Of a DNA stretch of 64,000 nt, positions 11,996-24,500 are shown one piece after another. Both the position numbers and the translations under genes were made by a program. This stretch comes from Mycoplasmoides gallisepticum (GTDB lineage: Bacteria; Bacillota_I; Bacilli_A; Mycoplasmatales; Mycoplasmoidaceae). The stretch covers positions 868,001-932,000 of the forward strand of contig NZ_LS991952.1 of the NCBI RefSeq assembly GCF_900476085.1, read 5' to 3'. The stretch's first letter is position 1; the number at the start of each line of letters is the position of its first letter. The notes under the pieces were generated by a model. The model searched no databases. It had not been told where the DNA came from and was given only the letters and a program-made list of their open reading frames with translations.

Positions 11996-12842
11996 GAAAC
12001 AATACTTAATTGGTGTCTCAGGCGGACCTGATTCGATCTATCTATTAGATCGATATCAAGATCAAATTAAGGTTGCTTGTCATATTAATTACAACAAACG
12101 ACCAACCGCACTACGTGACCAATTAATTGTTTCAGACTATTGTTTAAAAAATAAGATCCCTTTAGAGATCTTATCTGTTTCGCCTTCATATCAATATCAT
12201 AAGAATTTTCAAGACCAAGCTAGGAAAATTCGTTATGATTTTTTTTTATCTACTGGTTTAAAGTACCAAGTAGATCAATGTTTAATCGCTCATCATAAGG
12301 ATGATTTTTTAGAAACTGCAATTATGCAATATGATAAAAACCAAGAACAGTTGTTTTATGGTTTGCATCAAGATTCATCTTATCAATCATTAAAGATATT
12401 TAGACCACTACTAAACCTGTGAAAAGATGAGATTCTATCTTATCTAGAACAAGATAATATAGTTTACGGGGTTGATGAAAGTAATTTCTTATCAACGTAT
12501 CAAAGAAATAAGATTAGAACAAACCTAAGTAAGTTAACTCAAGAACAAAAACAAGCACAACTTGATTTTTTTCTAGAACTAAACAAGAAAAACCAAGTTA
12601 GGTATCAATCTGTCAAAGACTTTTTTTCTTCTTGGGATTGTAACTACCTGGATTTAATTAATTCGTTAGAGTATTACAATTTACTTTACTTGTGGTTCTC
12701 TAAAAATAATATTAAGTACTCTAAGCAAAAAGCAGAGAACATCTTAAGTTTTTTACAAAAGAAAAACAATAAACGGTTTAGATTAAAAGCAGGTGTTTAT
12801 CTTATTAAAGAAGGGATAAAACTTAAGATTGTTAAACTCTAA
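11979..12842 (+). CDS. tilS: tRNA(Ile)-lysidine synthase
   Basis: The 287-residue product has the PP-loop motif SGGPDS at residues 14-19 and the HHKDDFLET motif typical of TilS, followed by a short C-terminal region. It converts the wobble C of the CAU isoleucine tRNA to lysidine so that AUA is read as Ile, an essential job in an AT-rich genome. A TGA at 12420 is Trp. Length is short but within the range of mollicute TilS, which lack part of the C-terminal domain. Confidence 0.9.
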
Positions 12843-12862
12843 ACTTCTTATCTAGTTTAGAG
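12837..12862 (+). terminator. Hairpin at the end of tilS
   Basis: A perfect 9-bp inverted repeat (CTCTAAACT / AGTTTAGAG, 8-base loop) overlaps the tilS stop. No T run follows, so it may be a 3' stabilising hairpin rather than a terminator. The remaining bases to 13114 are AT-rich, with a strong Shine-Dalgarno sequence for the next gene and no gene seen. Confidence 0.5.
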
Positions 12863-13114
12863 AAAGCTCAAGGTTATATTTTTTAATTAACGGGACCAAT
12901 AACTGGGTTTTAGATCCCAACATTAATTTAATTAATAAATTAATCAAAATTTCTGGTTAAAACAAGATTAGCTTTGAAGCCAAAAAAAAGTAAAGTTAGC
13001 TAGAAATATGTATTAAACTCTTATTAAACCATTAGTGTTGTTTTATGCTTCTAAATTACGTTTTAAATCTGTAATTTTTTAATGAGCATAAAAGAAAGAG
13101 GTGATCCAAAAACC

Positions 13115-15115
13115 ATGGAAATTAATAAGCCCGAGTTTGTCTTTATTAATCTTAAACAAAAGAATAGAGACGATATCTTAAAAGAACTAGCTACACGTGC
13201 TGTTAAGCTTAATTTAGCTACTAATCAAGATGAGCTATACCAAGCTTTTTTAGCAAGAGAAAAAGAATCATCCACAGCTTTACCAGATCTGTTTGGCATC
13301 CCCCATGCTAGAACTGCTACAGTCAAACAACCCGCATTGTTGTTTGCAAAACTACATCAAGCAGTTGAATGGGATGAAGAGAAAAAACAAGTTCAATATC
13401 TTTTTGTAATCTTAGTTCCCCAAGATGCATCTAACACTCATTTAGAGATTATCTCTAATGTTGCTAAGCTCATTATGGATAAGAACGCTAATCAAAAGTT
13501 GATTAGCTCTAATAATCCAGATGAGATTTCCAAATTAATTGTTTCTTATTTAAATTCGTCAGCTACACAAACAACTAATAATAACTCTGAGAAGTTAATC
13601 TTAGCTTTAACAGCTTGTCCAGTAGGTGTAGCTCACACTTATCTAGCCGCTGAAAAACTAAGTGAAGCAGCAACTAAAATGGGTTATCGAATCAAAGTGG
13701 AAACTCACGGATCAGTTGGTGCTAAAAACCCGTTTAGTGAAGAAGAGATAAAGAATGCTGATCTAGTGATCGTGGCTGCTGATATTGGTTTAGACACATC
13801 ACGCTTTAATCATAAGCGTGTGTTCCAAACCACAATCAAACCAGCTATCCACGAACCCGAAAAATTAATTAATGAAGCTTTTAATAAAGCTACAACACTT
13901 AACCAAAAAGGATCTAACCAAACAACACTAGGTCAAGATGCTAAACGCCCAGGGATCATGCGTCACATCTTAGCTGGTGTGTCTTATATGGTACCTTTTG
14001 TTATCCTTGGTGGGATCTGTATTGCAATCGCCATTGGTGTTGGTAAACTAATCTATGGCCAACAATACAATGCAGTTGAAGGCGACTTCTTCTTTTATTT
14101 ATTAAAAATCGGTGTAGTCGCATTCACATTAATGATCGGTGCTCTAGGAGCATTTATAGCTAATTCAATTGGTGGAAGAGCCGCTATTGCTCCTGCATTT
14201 ATTGTCTGTGTCTTGGCAAATACTCCTGAAGCAATCTTTCCCATTGCTGGTATCAAAGTAGTTACAGCAATGGGATTCATTGGCTCAATCTTCTTTGGTT
14301 TAGCAATCGGATTCACTGTTAAATGAATTAATACTTGAAGAATTAATAAAGCACTAGCACCAATCATGCCTGTCTTTGTTATTCCTTTAGGTGTGGGATT
14401 GTTTTATGCTTTAATCGCTGTATTTGTTTTAGGTGCTCCAATTGGATTTATCATGGATAAATTCATTAAGGCTCTTGAAGAAGCCTTTAGAAACGGTAAT
14501 ATTGGTATTGGTTTGGGAATAGGTTTAGGGATCTTAATTGGAGCAATGACAGGATTTGATATGGGTGGTCCTGTTAACAAAGTTGCTTTCTTAACTTGTG
14601 CAACCTTAATTACTTCAAATATCTATGAGCCAATGGGAATGATGGCTGCTGCCATTCCCATTGCCCCACTTGGAATGGGATTATGTACCTTAATCTTCCG
14701 TAAGAAATTTAATGAAGGTGAAAAATCACTTGGAATTAGTGCAATCCTAATGGGAACTATTGGGATCTCAGAAGGAGCGATTCCATTTGCAGTTACTGAC
14801 CCTAAAAAAGCAATCATCTCAAACGTAGTTGGATCAGCTGTTGCGGGTGCTATTGCTGGTGCATTTGGTGTAACCTGTGCTGCAGCACACGGTGGACCAA
14901 TCGTTGGTTTCTTATTAGCAGTATCATCTAACCGACCACAAGGTTTAGCTTGAGGTTTATCATTCTTCTTCTTAGCTATTATTATTGGTAGTTTAGTAAC
15001 TTGTTTCATGTATGGTTTTTGAAGAACTAAACCAGCTGAAGCAGGTGTAGTACTACCTGTTAATAAATGAACTTTCTGAAGAAAGAAAAAAGCTAATCTT
15101 AATATCCAAGGGTAA
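13115..15115 (+). CDS. fruA: PTS fructose transporter, EIIABC fusion
   Basis: The 666-residue protein carries three PTS modules: an N-terminal EIIA domain (phospho-acceptor His64 in GIPHAR), an EIIB domain (Cys168 in TACPVGVAHTYLA) and a C-terminal EIIC membrane domain with about 8-10 hydrophobic segments. It imports and phosphorylates fructose or a related sugar. I choose the ATG at 13115 over 13082, because AAAGAGGTGATC ends 8 bases before it. TGA codons in EIIC are Trp. A small membrane protein and mannose-6-phosphate isomerase follow within overlapping or near-overlapping reading frames, so the true substrate may be mannose or fructose. Confidence 0.92.
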
Positions 15116-15117
15116 TT

Positions 15118-15564
15118 ATGAAAAAGAAGATATTTAAAGATCAAAAACAAAAAAACAAGTTTCTCTTTTATTTACTATTAGTAATTACTTTAGTTGCTTT
15201 ATTAATAGGGATTATTTTATTAGCTTTAAATACAGCTAATTATAACGACCAAGTAGCTAGAACTAGGGACTACTTAGTTTTACAAACCGATAAAAGCTCA
15301 ATTGAGAATGCCAACTTCAATATGCAAGGTTTAATGCTAGGTAAATTTAAAGATACATTAATGAACGTTAAGAACCAAGCTGAACTAAACACAACTGTAG
15401 CTAAAATTATTCAAGACAATCAGTTAATTAGCACGATTGATGCACCAGCATTTGCTTATGGGATCTTTATGGTTTTAGTTGGCATCTTAACTGGTTTAGC
15501 AACAATCCTATTTGGTAACAGTACCTTTAATAAAAAATACCAAAAAGAAGATGCACAAGCCTAA
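15118..15564 (+). CDS. Small two-TM membrane protein in the PTS operon
   Basis: The 148-residue protein is not one I recognise. It has a basic N-terminus, one membrane segment at about residues 16-38, an extracellular stretch of about 70 residues, a second segment at about 112-132, and a short charged tail. It starts 2 bases after fruA and overlaps the following isomerase gene by 14 bases, so it is translated with them. A role in sugar uptake is suggested only by position. Confidence 0.75.
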   Translation: MKKKIFKDQKQKNKFLFYLLLVITLVALLIGIILLALNTANYNDQVARTRDYLVLQTDKSSIENANFNMQGLMLGKFKDTLMNVKNQAELNTTVAKIIQDNQLISTIDAPAFAYGIFMVLVGILTGLATILFGNSTFNKKYQKEDAQA

Positions 15565-16462
15565 GATTTTAAAGCTTCTACCCCATTTTGAATACCGTGT
15601 CTGATCTGGGGATAAGATTAAAACATTATTTAATCTTGACCAAGAGAAGATTGGTGAAGCTTGAATAATCTCAGCACTTGAGAACAAGTCGGCTAAAATC
15701 AGTGAGAACCAAACATTATTACAGTTCTACCAAGATAAGGATAATGCTTACTTTTTTAACTCATATAATTTAAAAAATGAGTATCCTTTATTAGTTAAAA
15801 TCATCGATGCTAAAGCTGATCTATCAGTCCAAATCCATCCTGATGATGCTTATGCCAAACAGTTTAACTCACTAGGTAAAACTGAATGTTGGTATATCCT
15901 TGATACCAAAAAAAATAACCAGATCGTTTTTGGTCATCAAGCTAAAACGCTTGATCAATTTAAATCAATGGTTGATCATAAACAATGAAATGATCTATTA
16001 CTAACTAAACCAATAAAAAAAGATCATTTTATCTATGTCCCTTCAAAAAAGCTTCATGCAATTAAAGCTGATACTTTAATCTATGAATTACAACAATCAT
16101 CTGATATTACCTATCGAGTATATGATTATGATCGTTTAGATCAAGGTAAGAAACGTGAACTACACCTAGAGCACGTTTTTAATTTAGTTGATTGTCCAGA
16201 TCTTGATTTATCTAAAGAAGAGATCAGTAATACCTCTGATTATTTAGTTGCAAACAAGCTTTTCAATCTAATTAAGATTGAAAACAAAGATCAAAATACA
16301 TATAAGTTTGATGATGCTCAATGAGTTCAATTAACCGTGATTAAAAATCACGGAACGATCAATAACTTGCAAGCTAATCTATATGATTCGTTTATTATTG
16401 CTCACAATGAACCGATTGTGATCAAAGGAAATCTCACTTGTTTGATCTCGTATGTTAAATAG
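15551..16462 (+). CDS. manA: Mannose-6-phosphate isomerase, type I
   Basis: The 303-residue product is a cupin-fold isomerase: the VQIHPDD motif supplies metal ligands, followed by ECWYIL, a central KLHAIKA ligand region, and YDYDR late in the chain. It interconverts mannose-6-phosphate and fructose-6-phosphate. The start ATG at 15551 lies inside the upstream membrane-protein gene, and its reading needs two early TGA codons as Trp. A hairpin terminator follows. Confidence 0.88.
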
Positions 16463-16475
16463 ATAAATATAAAAA

Positions 16476-16516
16476 GCATGAACCTTGGGAATTTCTCCTA
16501 AGTTCATACTTTTATT
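16476..16516 (+). terminator. Rho-independent terminator after manA
   Basis: GCATGAAC and TTGGGA on the left pair with TCCTAAGTTCATAC on the right with one bulge and one mismatch, followed by a T-rich run. It closes the PTS-manA operon. Confidence 0.7.
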
Positions 16517-16539
16517 AATATGTTGGTAGGTTAATAACG

Positions 16540-17530
16540 AGCGCTAGAAAAAGTTAGATCAAATTAATTAGTCTAAGCGTTTGTTGTAGTCTCTTTTAAT
16601 AAGATCTATTCCTTTATTTAGTTCTATTAAATTGTTTTGAATATAACAAACTTATTATCAACTACAAAATCTAAATTTTCTTTTTTGATTAAGATCATTA
16701 ATAAATTGCACTAGATATTGCTTTTATGATCAGAGAAATCTAAGATCTTACCATATTCGGCATTGATAATATTAACGATTAGTTCGTTAGGTTTATATAA
16801 AGGTGATGTATTAAAGCGATAAGGTAAATTTGGCTTTCAATTAAATAAATTAGATCAAGTATTTATTTAATTAGCTTATTTGTTGTTGGTTGGCATTTTT
16901 ACTAATGTAACTATATGGATAAAGCGACCTGTAAGTTTTATTTTTCTGGTCAGTTAGTAGGTTTTAATTCAACAAAAGCATCATTAGTTGAATTCTAATA
17001 GGGGATAATGATGGTACTGGTTGATTAAAATCATTTTTTGTTTTTAAAAAAGTTTATAAGAATCTGCACGATGCCTTTTAGGCTTGTCTAAGTCCCGAGT
17101 CCCACAAAAGCTTAAGACAGTTGGTAACACTATGAAACCAAGCGCTTTAAATATCAATCATAGCTTTTTATAAAATTTGAATTTTATGAATTTGTTATTG
17201 TTTTTTTGTAATCGCTGATTTTATACGCTTATCTTTAGCTTGTTTATCCATCTAAAGTTCAAAATTTTGCGAATAAGAAATTGCTAAGTATGTAAGATGA
17301 CAGCTTAGCTAAAACCCTAGAAAGAGGATTATTACTTATATTAAGGATTGAATAATCAAGATTAACCCAAACGTAGTTCTTGCTATTTCTTAGGTTTATC
17401 TTTGATCATGAATTATTCACTAAAAGACTTTTGTCTTTTGTTCATTTAATGTATTTTAGATGGTCAAAATTTCTAATGCATCCTTAACACTTACCGCGTT
17501 GATACCTATATTTTTATTTATGTAATAAAT
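16540..17530 (-). pseudogene. Decayed second copy of the S8 protease-lipoprotein pair
   Basis: No open frame is left, but the stretch is colinear with the intact minus-strand pair just to its right. Bases about 16560-16690 resemble 17590-17710 (lipoprotein C-terminus). Bases about 16795-16865 resemble 18450-18510 (lipoprotein N-terminal half). Bases about 17400-17520 resemble 19340-19440 (protease). Large internal pieces are missing and many indels are present. This shows that the pair was once a tandem family. Similarity was judged by eye. Confidence 0.65.
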
Positions 17531-17546
17531 AAAACTTTGATTGAAC

Positions 17547-18923
17547 TTATCTTGAAATACCACCCTTTATTGCATATAAAAGCATATCCTCTAGGTGTTT
17601 GTTATAATCTGCTCTAATCTTACTTATCACACTTTTAAGCGGTACTAAATTGTGATTAATATAACTAAGCCCTACAAAATTATTATCAACAACAAAGTCA
17701 AAATTTAGGTTATTAGACTCTCTTGAACTAGCAAGTTTATCTTGATCAGATGTACTTAAATACTGACCGCCAACAACCCCATTTAAAACCTTAACAATAC
17801 TTCCTTGCTCATTTCTCATTAAGAAATAAGTTCCTGAACCAACTGTACTTGGAACTGAGTCTAACAAACTAGCTGTAAGTGTGTTAGGCACTGGACTAAT
17901 CTTGGTGTTATTTCTAATCCTAAAAGGATTAACAAATAATGTCCTAGAAAGATCTGAACCAGAATCTTTTTTAAGTGCAGTATAGTTCAAAGCATTCTCT
18001 CGGTCAAACATAAGATCAACACCAAAGATCGGAACTATCGTATTTAAATAGTTTTTTAATGGACTGTATTCCATCATATTGTTCAGTTCTACATCGTACA
18101 TTGGACGATCTTCACTAAACATGACATATCTGATAATAGCAATATCACTATCAGGGCTTTCGTAATATATTTTACTCTTTACATTGTTAAATGTAGTAGT
18201 TTTATAATCGGTTTGTTTTTCCCCGTTTACAAGATAGTGATTATATGTAAAACCAATCCGATGAGGATAATAATCTAACACTTTATTGATATTTTTACTT
18301 AGTGCTTGAGAAACACTTTTAGTAGTTAAAACGTACAACAAATAGCAATTTTGTTCAAGATTATCTAAGGTTGTATAACGTAACATCCCTAGTATACTAC
18401 CAAAACCAAACTTATCAATATTAACAGTTATTTCATCAGTTTTTAATACCGGATTGGTATTAAATAAGTAAGGTAACTCATGATTAGTATTAAAGATATT
18501 TGATCACGAGTTAATCATATTAACTTCAGTGTTTATTCGTTCTTGGTTTTGATTAGTCTTATTAGCATTAGTTTTGATGTAATCGCTTAATTCAGAAGAA
18601 GGAATATTTTGCTTGTAGTCATATTGGTGCAAAGAGTTGAAAATTTTGCTTTCAAAATTATTAGTTGGTTTTAATTCACTAAATGGTTTATCATTATCAT
18701 TTGGGGTAATTTTGATTGGTGAAATTGATAAAGAAGGATTATTAAATTCTTCTTTAAGTTTTAATCCCACCTTGTATAATCCTTCATTTCAAAAATCTGG
18801 TTGATTTTGTTCTTTTTTCTCACCAGTATTTGAACATGAAGTTTGAATAATTGGAAGCGTTATAAAGCTTAGTAATCCCAAAGTTACAAGGATTTTTTTA
18901 GAAAATTTGCGAGTTGTTGCCAT
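17547..18923 (-). CDS. Lipoprotein paired with the S8 protease, possibly protease-like
   Basis: The 458-residue protein starts MATTRKF and has a signal peptide with lipobox QTSC (Cys30), so it is a surface lipoprotein. A low-complexity Asn/Lys linker follows. The C-terminal half contains SPDSDIAIIRY and a VGSGTYF loop that recall the Asp and Ser loops of DUF31 trypsin-like proteins, but I do not see a convincing complete triad, so this is tentative. Several TGA codons are Trp. The start lies 26 bases inside the end of the upstream S8 gene. A degraded copy of the pair lies downstream. Confidence 0.7.
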
Positions 18924-21024
18924 AAAGATCATAAGGGTAAGAATAATATAGTTCAGAAGGATAGTCACTAAAAGAATAATATTTGTCACTAACCGTTCAA
19001 GATAGAGCTAGCTCTGTTTGATTAAATGGGTTTTCATTTCTTCATTTTTTAACCACAATCTTGTAATTAGCATCTTCATTAGCTCTAATCTTAATAAATT
19101 CGTAATTATTTCTTGAGGTTGATTGTACTGGTAATTTATTACCTTCTTTATATAAATAAAGCTCAAAATCTTGTAAACTATAATCAATAGAATCGGTTAA
19201 AATCGCTTCATTCTTTTTTGTGTTATATAAAGTAGTATTCTTTGGTTTAAATAATCAAGATAAACTGATTCTTAATTCATCACCTTTTTTCAATTTTAAT
19301 CTTGCGACCGGAAGGGTTCTGTCATCTTCTTTGTTGGTTCATATATTATTCACCAAAACCTGTTTGTTATTTGTTCATCTTATGTATTTAAGATTATCAA
19401 ATGCAGATTTAATTTTTCGGTAATTTAATAACCCTACACCATAATCCTTATTTAACCCTACCTGTGTACTGATTTCAGGCCCGTTTTCAGATAAATCACT
19501 TAACTCTGATTTTGCTTTTTTAACATTTGATGAAGAAACTACTAGTATTGCTTTTGCAATTATAGAGTTTATTCCTAATTTGTACTTTTCTTTATATTGA
19601 ACTAGTGTGTTAGCTATTACTCCAGATACAAATGGAGCTGAAAAACTAGTTCCTTGTGAATTGTATTCTTGATATTTGCCTCAGAAATTGTATTTTTCTC
19701 CAGTAGCTAAGATCAAAGGAGCATTATATGTTAAAGAACCTCTTGATGAAAAGCTGCTTAATTTTTCAGCATGATCGTTGGAACCAACAACGATAGAATT
19801 ATATGAAAGAGTGAAGTTCGATAAATTTTTTAAATAATCTTTTACAGCATCACCATTATTTCCAGCACTTTTAACGAATATAAGTTCTCTTTCGTTTGCT
19901 GTTAATAGATCTAAATATCTTGAGTAATAGTTGTAGTTAAATCAATTTCTATTTGAGTTATTTAAATCTGACTCTTTTTTGTGTAAAATCCCCCAAGAGT
20001 TATTAACAATCTTAATGTTTTTCATTCTTTTTATATAAGCTATTTCGTCTTCTAACCCAGAATATAGATCTGAACTATTAGTTGAAGTATCTAATCTTAG
20101 ACCATACAGATCATGATAAGTATTTACACCGTGTCTTCCTGAAACTATTGCAGCTACTTTCGTTGCGTGATCATTTGGTTTGGGTAAATAATATTTATTT
20201 CCTTCTTTATAAGGGGATAAATTATTTGTAACATTTGTTTCTTTATCAAAATAATAATAATCTTCAGTATCAATGAGTGCTTTAGTTCTATCCTCTCTAT
20301 TCGACGCTTCTAATATGGCAACCCCAATTCTTTCTTGATTTTCATATAAAACTTTCTGTCTAACATCGGTTATCGCATTAGATCTTTCATAATCAGTATA
20401 TCCATTTATTGAAAAATTCTTTTTAAAGCTATTAGGATATCTTTCTCAAATTCTTTTGTTGATATAGTCATAATTAAAACCTGGATATATCTGTCTATTG
20501 GGTACAACATCCGAATCATCATAAGGTTGGATAAATAATTCTTCCTGATTTGGATCAATAGGATAAAAATCTCCTACTAGATCATATTTATCTAAGAATT
20601 TATCAAATTGATTTTGATCTTCTGAATTCTTCTTGAAAGCAAAAGTAACCAAATAATAGTTTTCTAAAGCGATGCTTTTGGTTGCACTTAAAACCTGTCG
20701 TTGATTCCGGATTAGTTTGAGAATGTTATCATGATCATAAACTGCAACATTTCCTTTGAAAGTAATAAATCCTGAATAGTATTCATTATTTTCAAAATCA
20801 TAAGTAAAATCACCTACAACTTCATGGTCATTATTTTTTGAATCTAAAACAATTGAAGCTTCTTGATCTACAAGAGAACTATTATTAATCAGATCAATAT
20901 TCTTGTAAATATTTCTCTTATTTTTAAGAGTAGTTTCAATCTTATTATTTAAATTCATAGAAATAGGCACAGTGGTTGCAGCAACACCTATTGAAATAAC
21001 ACTTATAATCTTAGTTATTCGCAT
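18898..21024 (-). CDS. Subtilisin-like (S8) serine protease, exported
   Basis: The 708-residue protein has an N-terminal hydrophobic signal or anchor (RITKIISVISIGVAATTVPI). The catalytic region has His286 (NDHATKVAAIVSG), oxyanion Asn (SAGNNGD) and Ser460 (GTSFSAPFVSG). At the usual catalytic Asp position there is Glu239 (GVAILEASN). A C-terminal domain of about 200 residues, probably beta-rich, follows. AAGGAG lies just before the ATG at 21024. It overlaps the next lipoprotein gene by 26 bases. It probably acts on the cell surface; the substrate is unknown. Confidence 0.85.
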
Positions 21025-21112
21025 CTGATACTCCTTATTTAAAAATGAATTTTGGGTATGTAATAACCAATCAGGAATGCTAGGCATTTAAATAATTAAG
21101 TGATGATTAAAA

Positions 21113-21458
21113 ACTACATAAAATAATCTTAATGTTTACCTTTTTAATTGTTTATTACAAGAACCTATAAACTAAAAGTATTTTGAATAATGACTAATGT
21201 TTATATTTTTAAATATAAATGTATAAACTCTTTGCGTCAATAGATTTATTGAAAATTATTTTTATTTTTGTCACATTGATTTATAATTCAAGAAAAATAA
21301 AGATAATTATTAAATAAAGATTGGCCAAGATTTGAACCCAAGGTTGGGTTTTTGGACTCACTCTTTGTTTATTTTAGTCGGTTGCTAACCCACATGAAAT
21401 AATCTTGATGCCTAGCTTTTTTAATTGTTTCTTTTCAAGAACGATAAACAATTAAATT
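21113..21458. repeat. Diverged direct repeat between the S8 gene and cas9
   Basis: About 68 bases at 21113-21180 resemble 21391-21458 (shared AAATAATCTT, TTTTTAATTGTTT, CAAGAAC). One copy is upstream of the S8 gene, the other upstream of cas9. The 543-base gap between the two divergent genes also holds a short AACCCAA/TTGGGTT hairpin with Ts at 21335-21353 and no gene that I can see. Confidence 0.45.
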
Positions 21459-21567
21459 TTGTGTTGGTTAATCATAACAAAGTAGTGATTAGATCGATAA
21501 AATTTTGCGTATTTATCGACGTATTTAAATAAAATATATTTTAAGGATATAGAAAATTGATATAAAT

Positions 21568-24500
21568 ATGAATAACTCTATAAAATCAAAACCAGAAGTT
21601 ACAATTGGACTAGACCTAGGTGTGGGTTCAGTTGGTTGAGCAATTGTTGATAACGAAACTAATATTATTCACCATTTGGGGAGCAGACTTTTTAGTCAAG
21701 CTAAAACAGCAGAAGATCGTCGAAGTTTTCGTGGTGTTAGACGTTTAATTAGAAGAAGAAAATACAAACTAAAAAGATTTGTAAATTTAATCTGAAAATA
21801 TAATTCTTATTTCGGATTTAAGAATAAAGAAGATATTCTTAACAACTATCAAGAACAACAAAAGCTTCACAACACTGTTTTGAACTTAAAATTAGAAGCT
21901 CTTAATGCAAAAATTGATCCAAAAGCATTGTCTTGAATCTTGCACGACTACTTAAAAAACAGAGGTCATTTTTATGAAGATAATCGTGATTTTAACGTTT
22001 ATCCAACAGAAGAATTGGCTAATTACTTTGATGAGTTTGGTTATTATAAGGGAATCATTGATAGTAAAAATGACGATGATGATAAATCAGAAGAAGGATT
22101 GACAAAATACAAATTCTCTAATCAGCATTGATTAGAAGAAGTTAAAAAAGTATTATCAAATCAAACAGGACTCCCAGAAAAATTTAAAGAAGAATATGAA
22201 TCTTTATTTAGCTATGTAAGAAATTATTCTGAAGGTCCTGGTAGTATCAACAGCGTTTCTCCTTACGGAATCTATCATTTAGATGAAAAAGAAGGTAAAG
22301 TTGTTCAAAAGTATAACAACATTTGGGATAAGACAATCGGTAAATGTAGTATTTTCCCTGACGAGTATCGTGCTCCAAAAAATTCGCCGATCGCGATGAT
22401 CTTTAATGAAATTAATGAGTTAAGCACGATTAGAAGTTATTCTATTTATTTAACTGGTTGGTTCATTAATCAAGAATTTAAAAAAGCATATTTAAACAAA
22501 CTTTTAGATTTGCTTATTAAAACAAACAGCGAAAAACCAATTGATGCAAGACAATTCAAAAAACTAAGAGAGGAAACGATTGCTGAATCAATTGGTAAAG
22601 AAACGCTTAAAGATGTCGAAAGTGAAGAAAAACTAGAAAAAGAAGACCATAAGTGAAAATTAAAAGGATTAAAGTTAAACACAAATGGTAAAATCCAATA
22701 TAACGATCTTTCTTCGTTAGCAAAATTTGTTCACAAACTAAAACAACACCTTAAGCTTGATTTCTTATTAGAAGAGCAATACACAACTCTTGATAAAATA
22801 AACTTCTTACAGTCATTATATGTTTATTTAGGTAAACATTTACGTTATAGTAACAGAGTTGATTCAGCTAATTTAAAAGAGTTTAGTGATAGTAGTAGAC
22901 TCTTTAAAAGAGTTCTACAAGAACAAAAAGATGGCTTGTTCAAACTATTTGAACAAACTGATAAGGACGATGAAAAGATCTTAGCTCAAACCCACTCTTT
23001 ATCTACTAAAGCAATGCTATTAGCCATCACTAGAATGACTAATTTAGATAATGATGAAGATAATCAGAAAAATAACGATAAAGGGTGGAACTTTGAAGCA
23101 ATTAAAAACTTCGATCAAAAGTTTATTGATATTACGAAGAAAAACAATTATCTAAGTTTAAAACAAGATAAACGATATTTAGATGATCGATTTATTAATG
23201 ATGCGATCTTATCACCTGGGGTTAAAAGAATTTTACGTGAGGCAACAAAAGTATTTAATGCTATCCTCAAGCAATTTTCTCAGGAATATGATGTTACTAA
23301 AGTTGTTATCGAATTAGCTAGAGAGTTATCTGAAGAAAAAGAACTTGAAAATACTAAAAACTACAAGAAATTAATTAAGAAAAATGGTGATAAGATCTCA
23401 GAGCGTTTAAAAGCTCTAGGTACTGCAGAAGATAAGATCGAAGAAATCTTAAAGAGTCCAACTAAAAGCTATAAAGTTTTGCTTTGATTACAACAAGATC
23501 ATATTGACCCTTATTCACAAAAAGAAATTGCTTTTGAGGATATTCTTACAAAAACTGAAATTGATCATATCATTCCTTATAGTATTTCTTTTGATGATTC
23601 TAGTAGTAATAAACTACTAGTGTTAGCAGAATCTAACCAAGCTAAATCAAATCAAACACCTTATGAATTCATTAGTTCAGGAAAAGCTGAAATTACGTGA
23701 GATGATTATGAGGCTTACTGTCGTAAATTTAAGGATGGTGATTCTTCGTTATTAGATAGCACTCAACGAAGTAAAAAGTTTGCAAAGATGATGAAAACTG
23801 ACACTTCTTCTAAATACGACATTGGGTTCTTGGCAAGAAATCTTAATGATACAAGATATGCAACGATCGTTTTTAGAGATGCTTTAAAAGATTACGCAAA
23901 TAACCATTTAGTTGAAGACAAACCGATGTTTAAAGTGGTGTGTATTAATGGTGGTGTAACTTCATTCTTACGTAAGAATTTCGACGATAGTTCATACGCA
24001 AAAAAAGATCGTGATAAAAACATTCACCATGCAGTAGATGCTAGTATGATTTCCATCTTCTCAAATGAGACAAAAACTTTATTTAATCAACTCACACAAT
24101 TTGCCGATTATAAACTTTTTAAAAACACTGACGGTAGTTGAAAGAAGATTGATCCCAAAACTGGTGTAGTTAGTGAAGTTACGGATGAAAACTGAAAACA
24201 AATTAGGGTTCGTAACCAAGTCTCTGAAATCGCCAAGGTGATCGAGAAATATATCCAGGATAGTAATATCGAACGTAAAGCTCGATATTCTAGAAAAATT
24301 GAAAATAAAACAAACATTAGTTTATTTAACGATACGGTGTACTCTGCTAAAAAGGTAGGTTACGAAGACCAGATAAAAAGAAAAAATCTTAAAACACTTG
24401 ATATTCATGAGAGTGTAGAAGAGAACAAAAATTCTAAGGTTAAAAAACAATTCGTTTATCGAAAATTGGTTAATGTTTCATTATTGAATAATGATAAGTT

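Noticed and set aside
1105..15060. Many apparent nonsense codons (TGA) in conserved genes
   Set aside because: TGA falls at conserved Trp positions in housekeeping genes; the organism uses genetic code 4.
17040..17120. A GC-richer patch that looked like a possible tRNA
   Set aside because: No cloverleaf or CCA-type ends could be drawn; it lies within the decayed protease copy.
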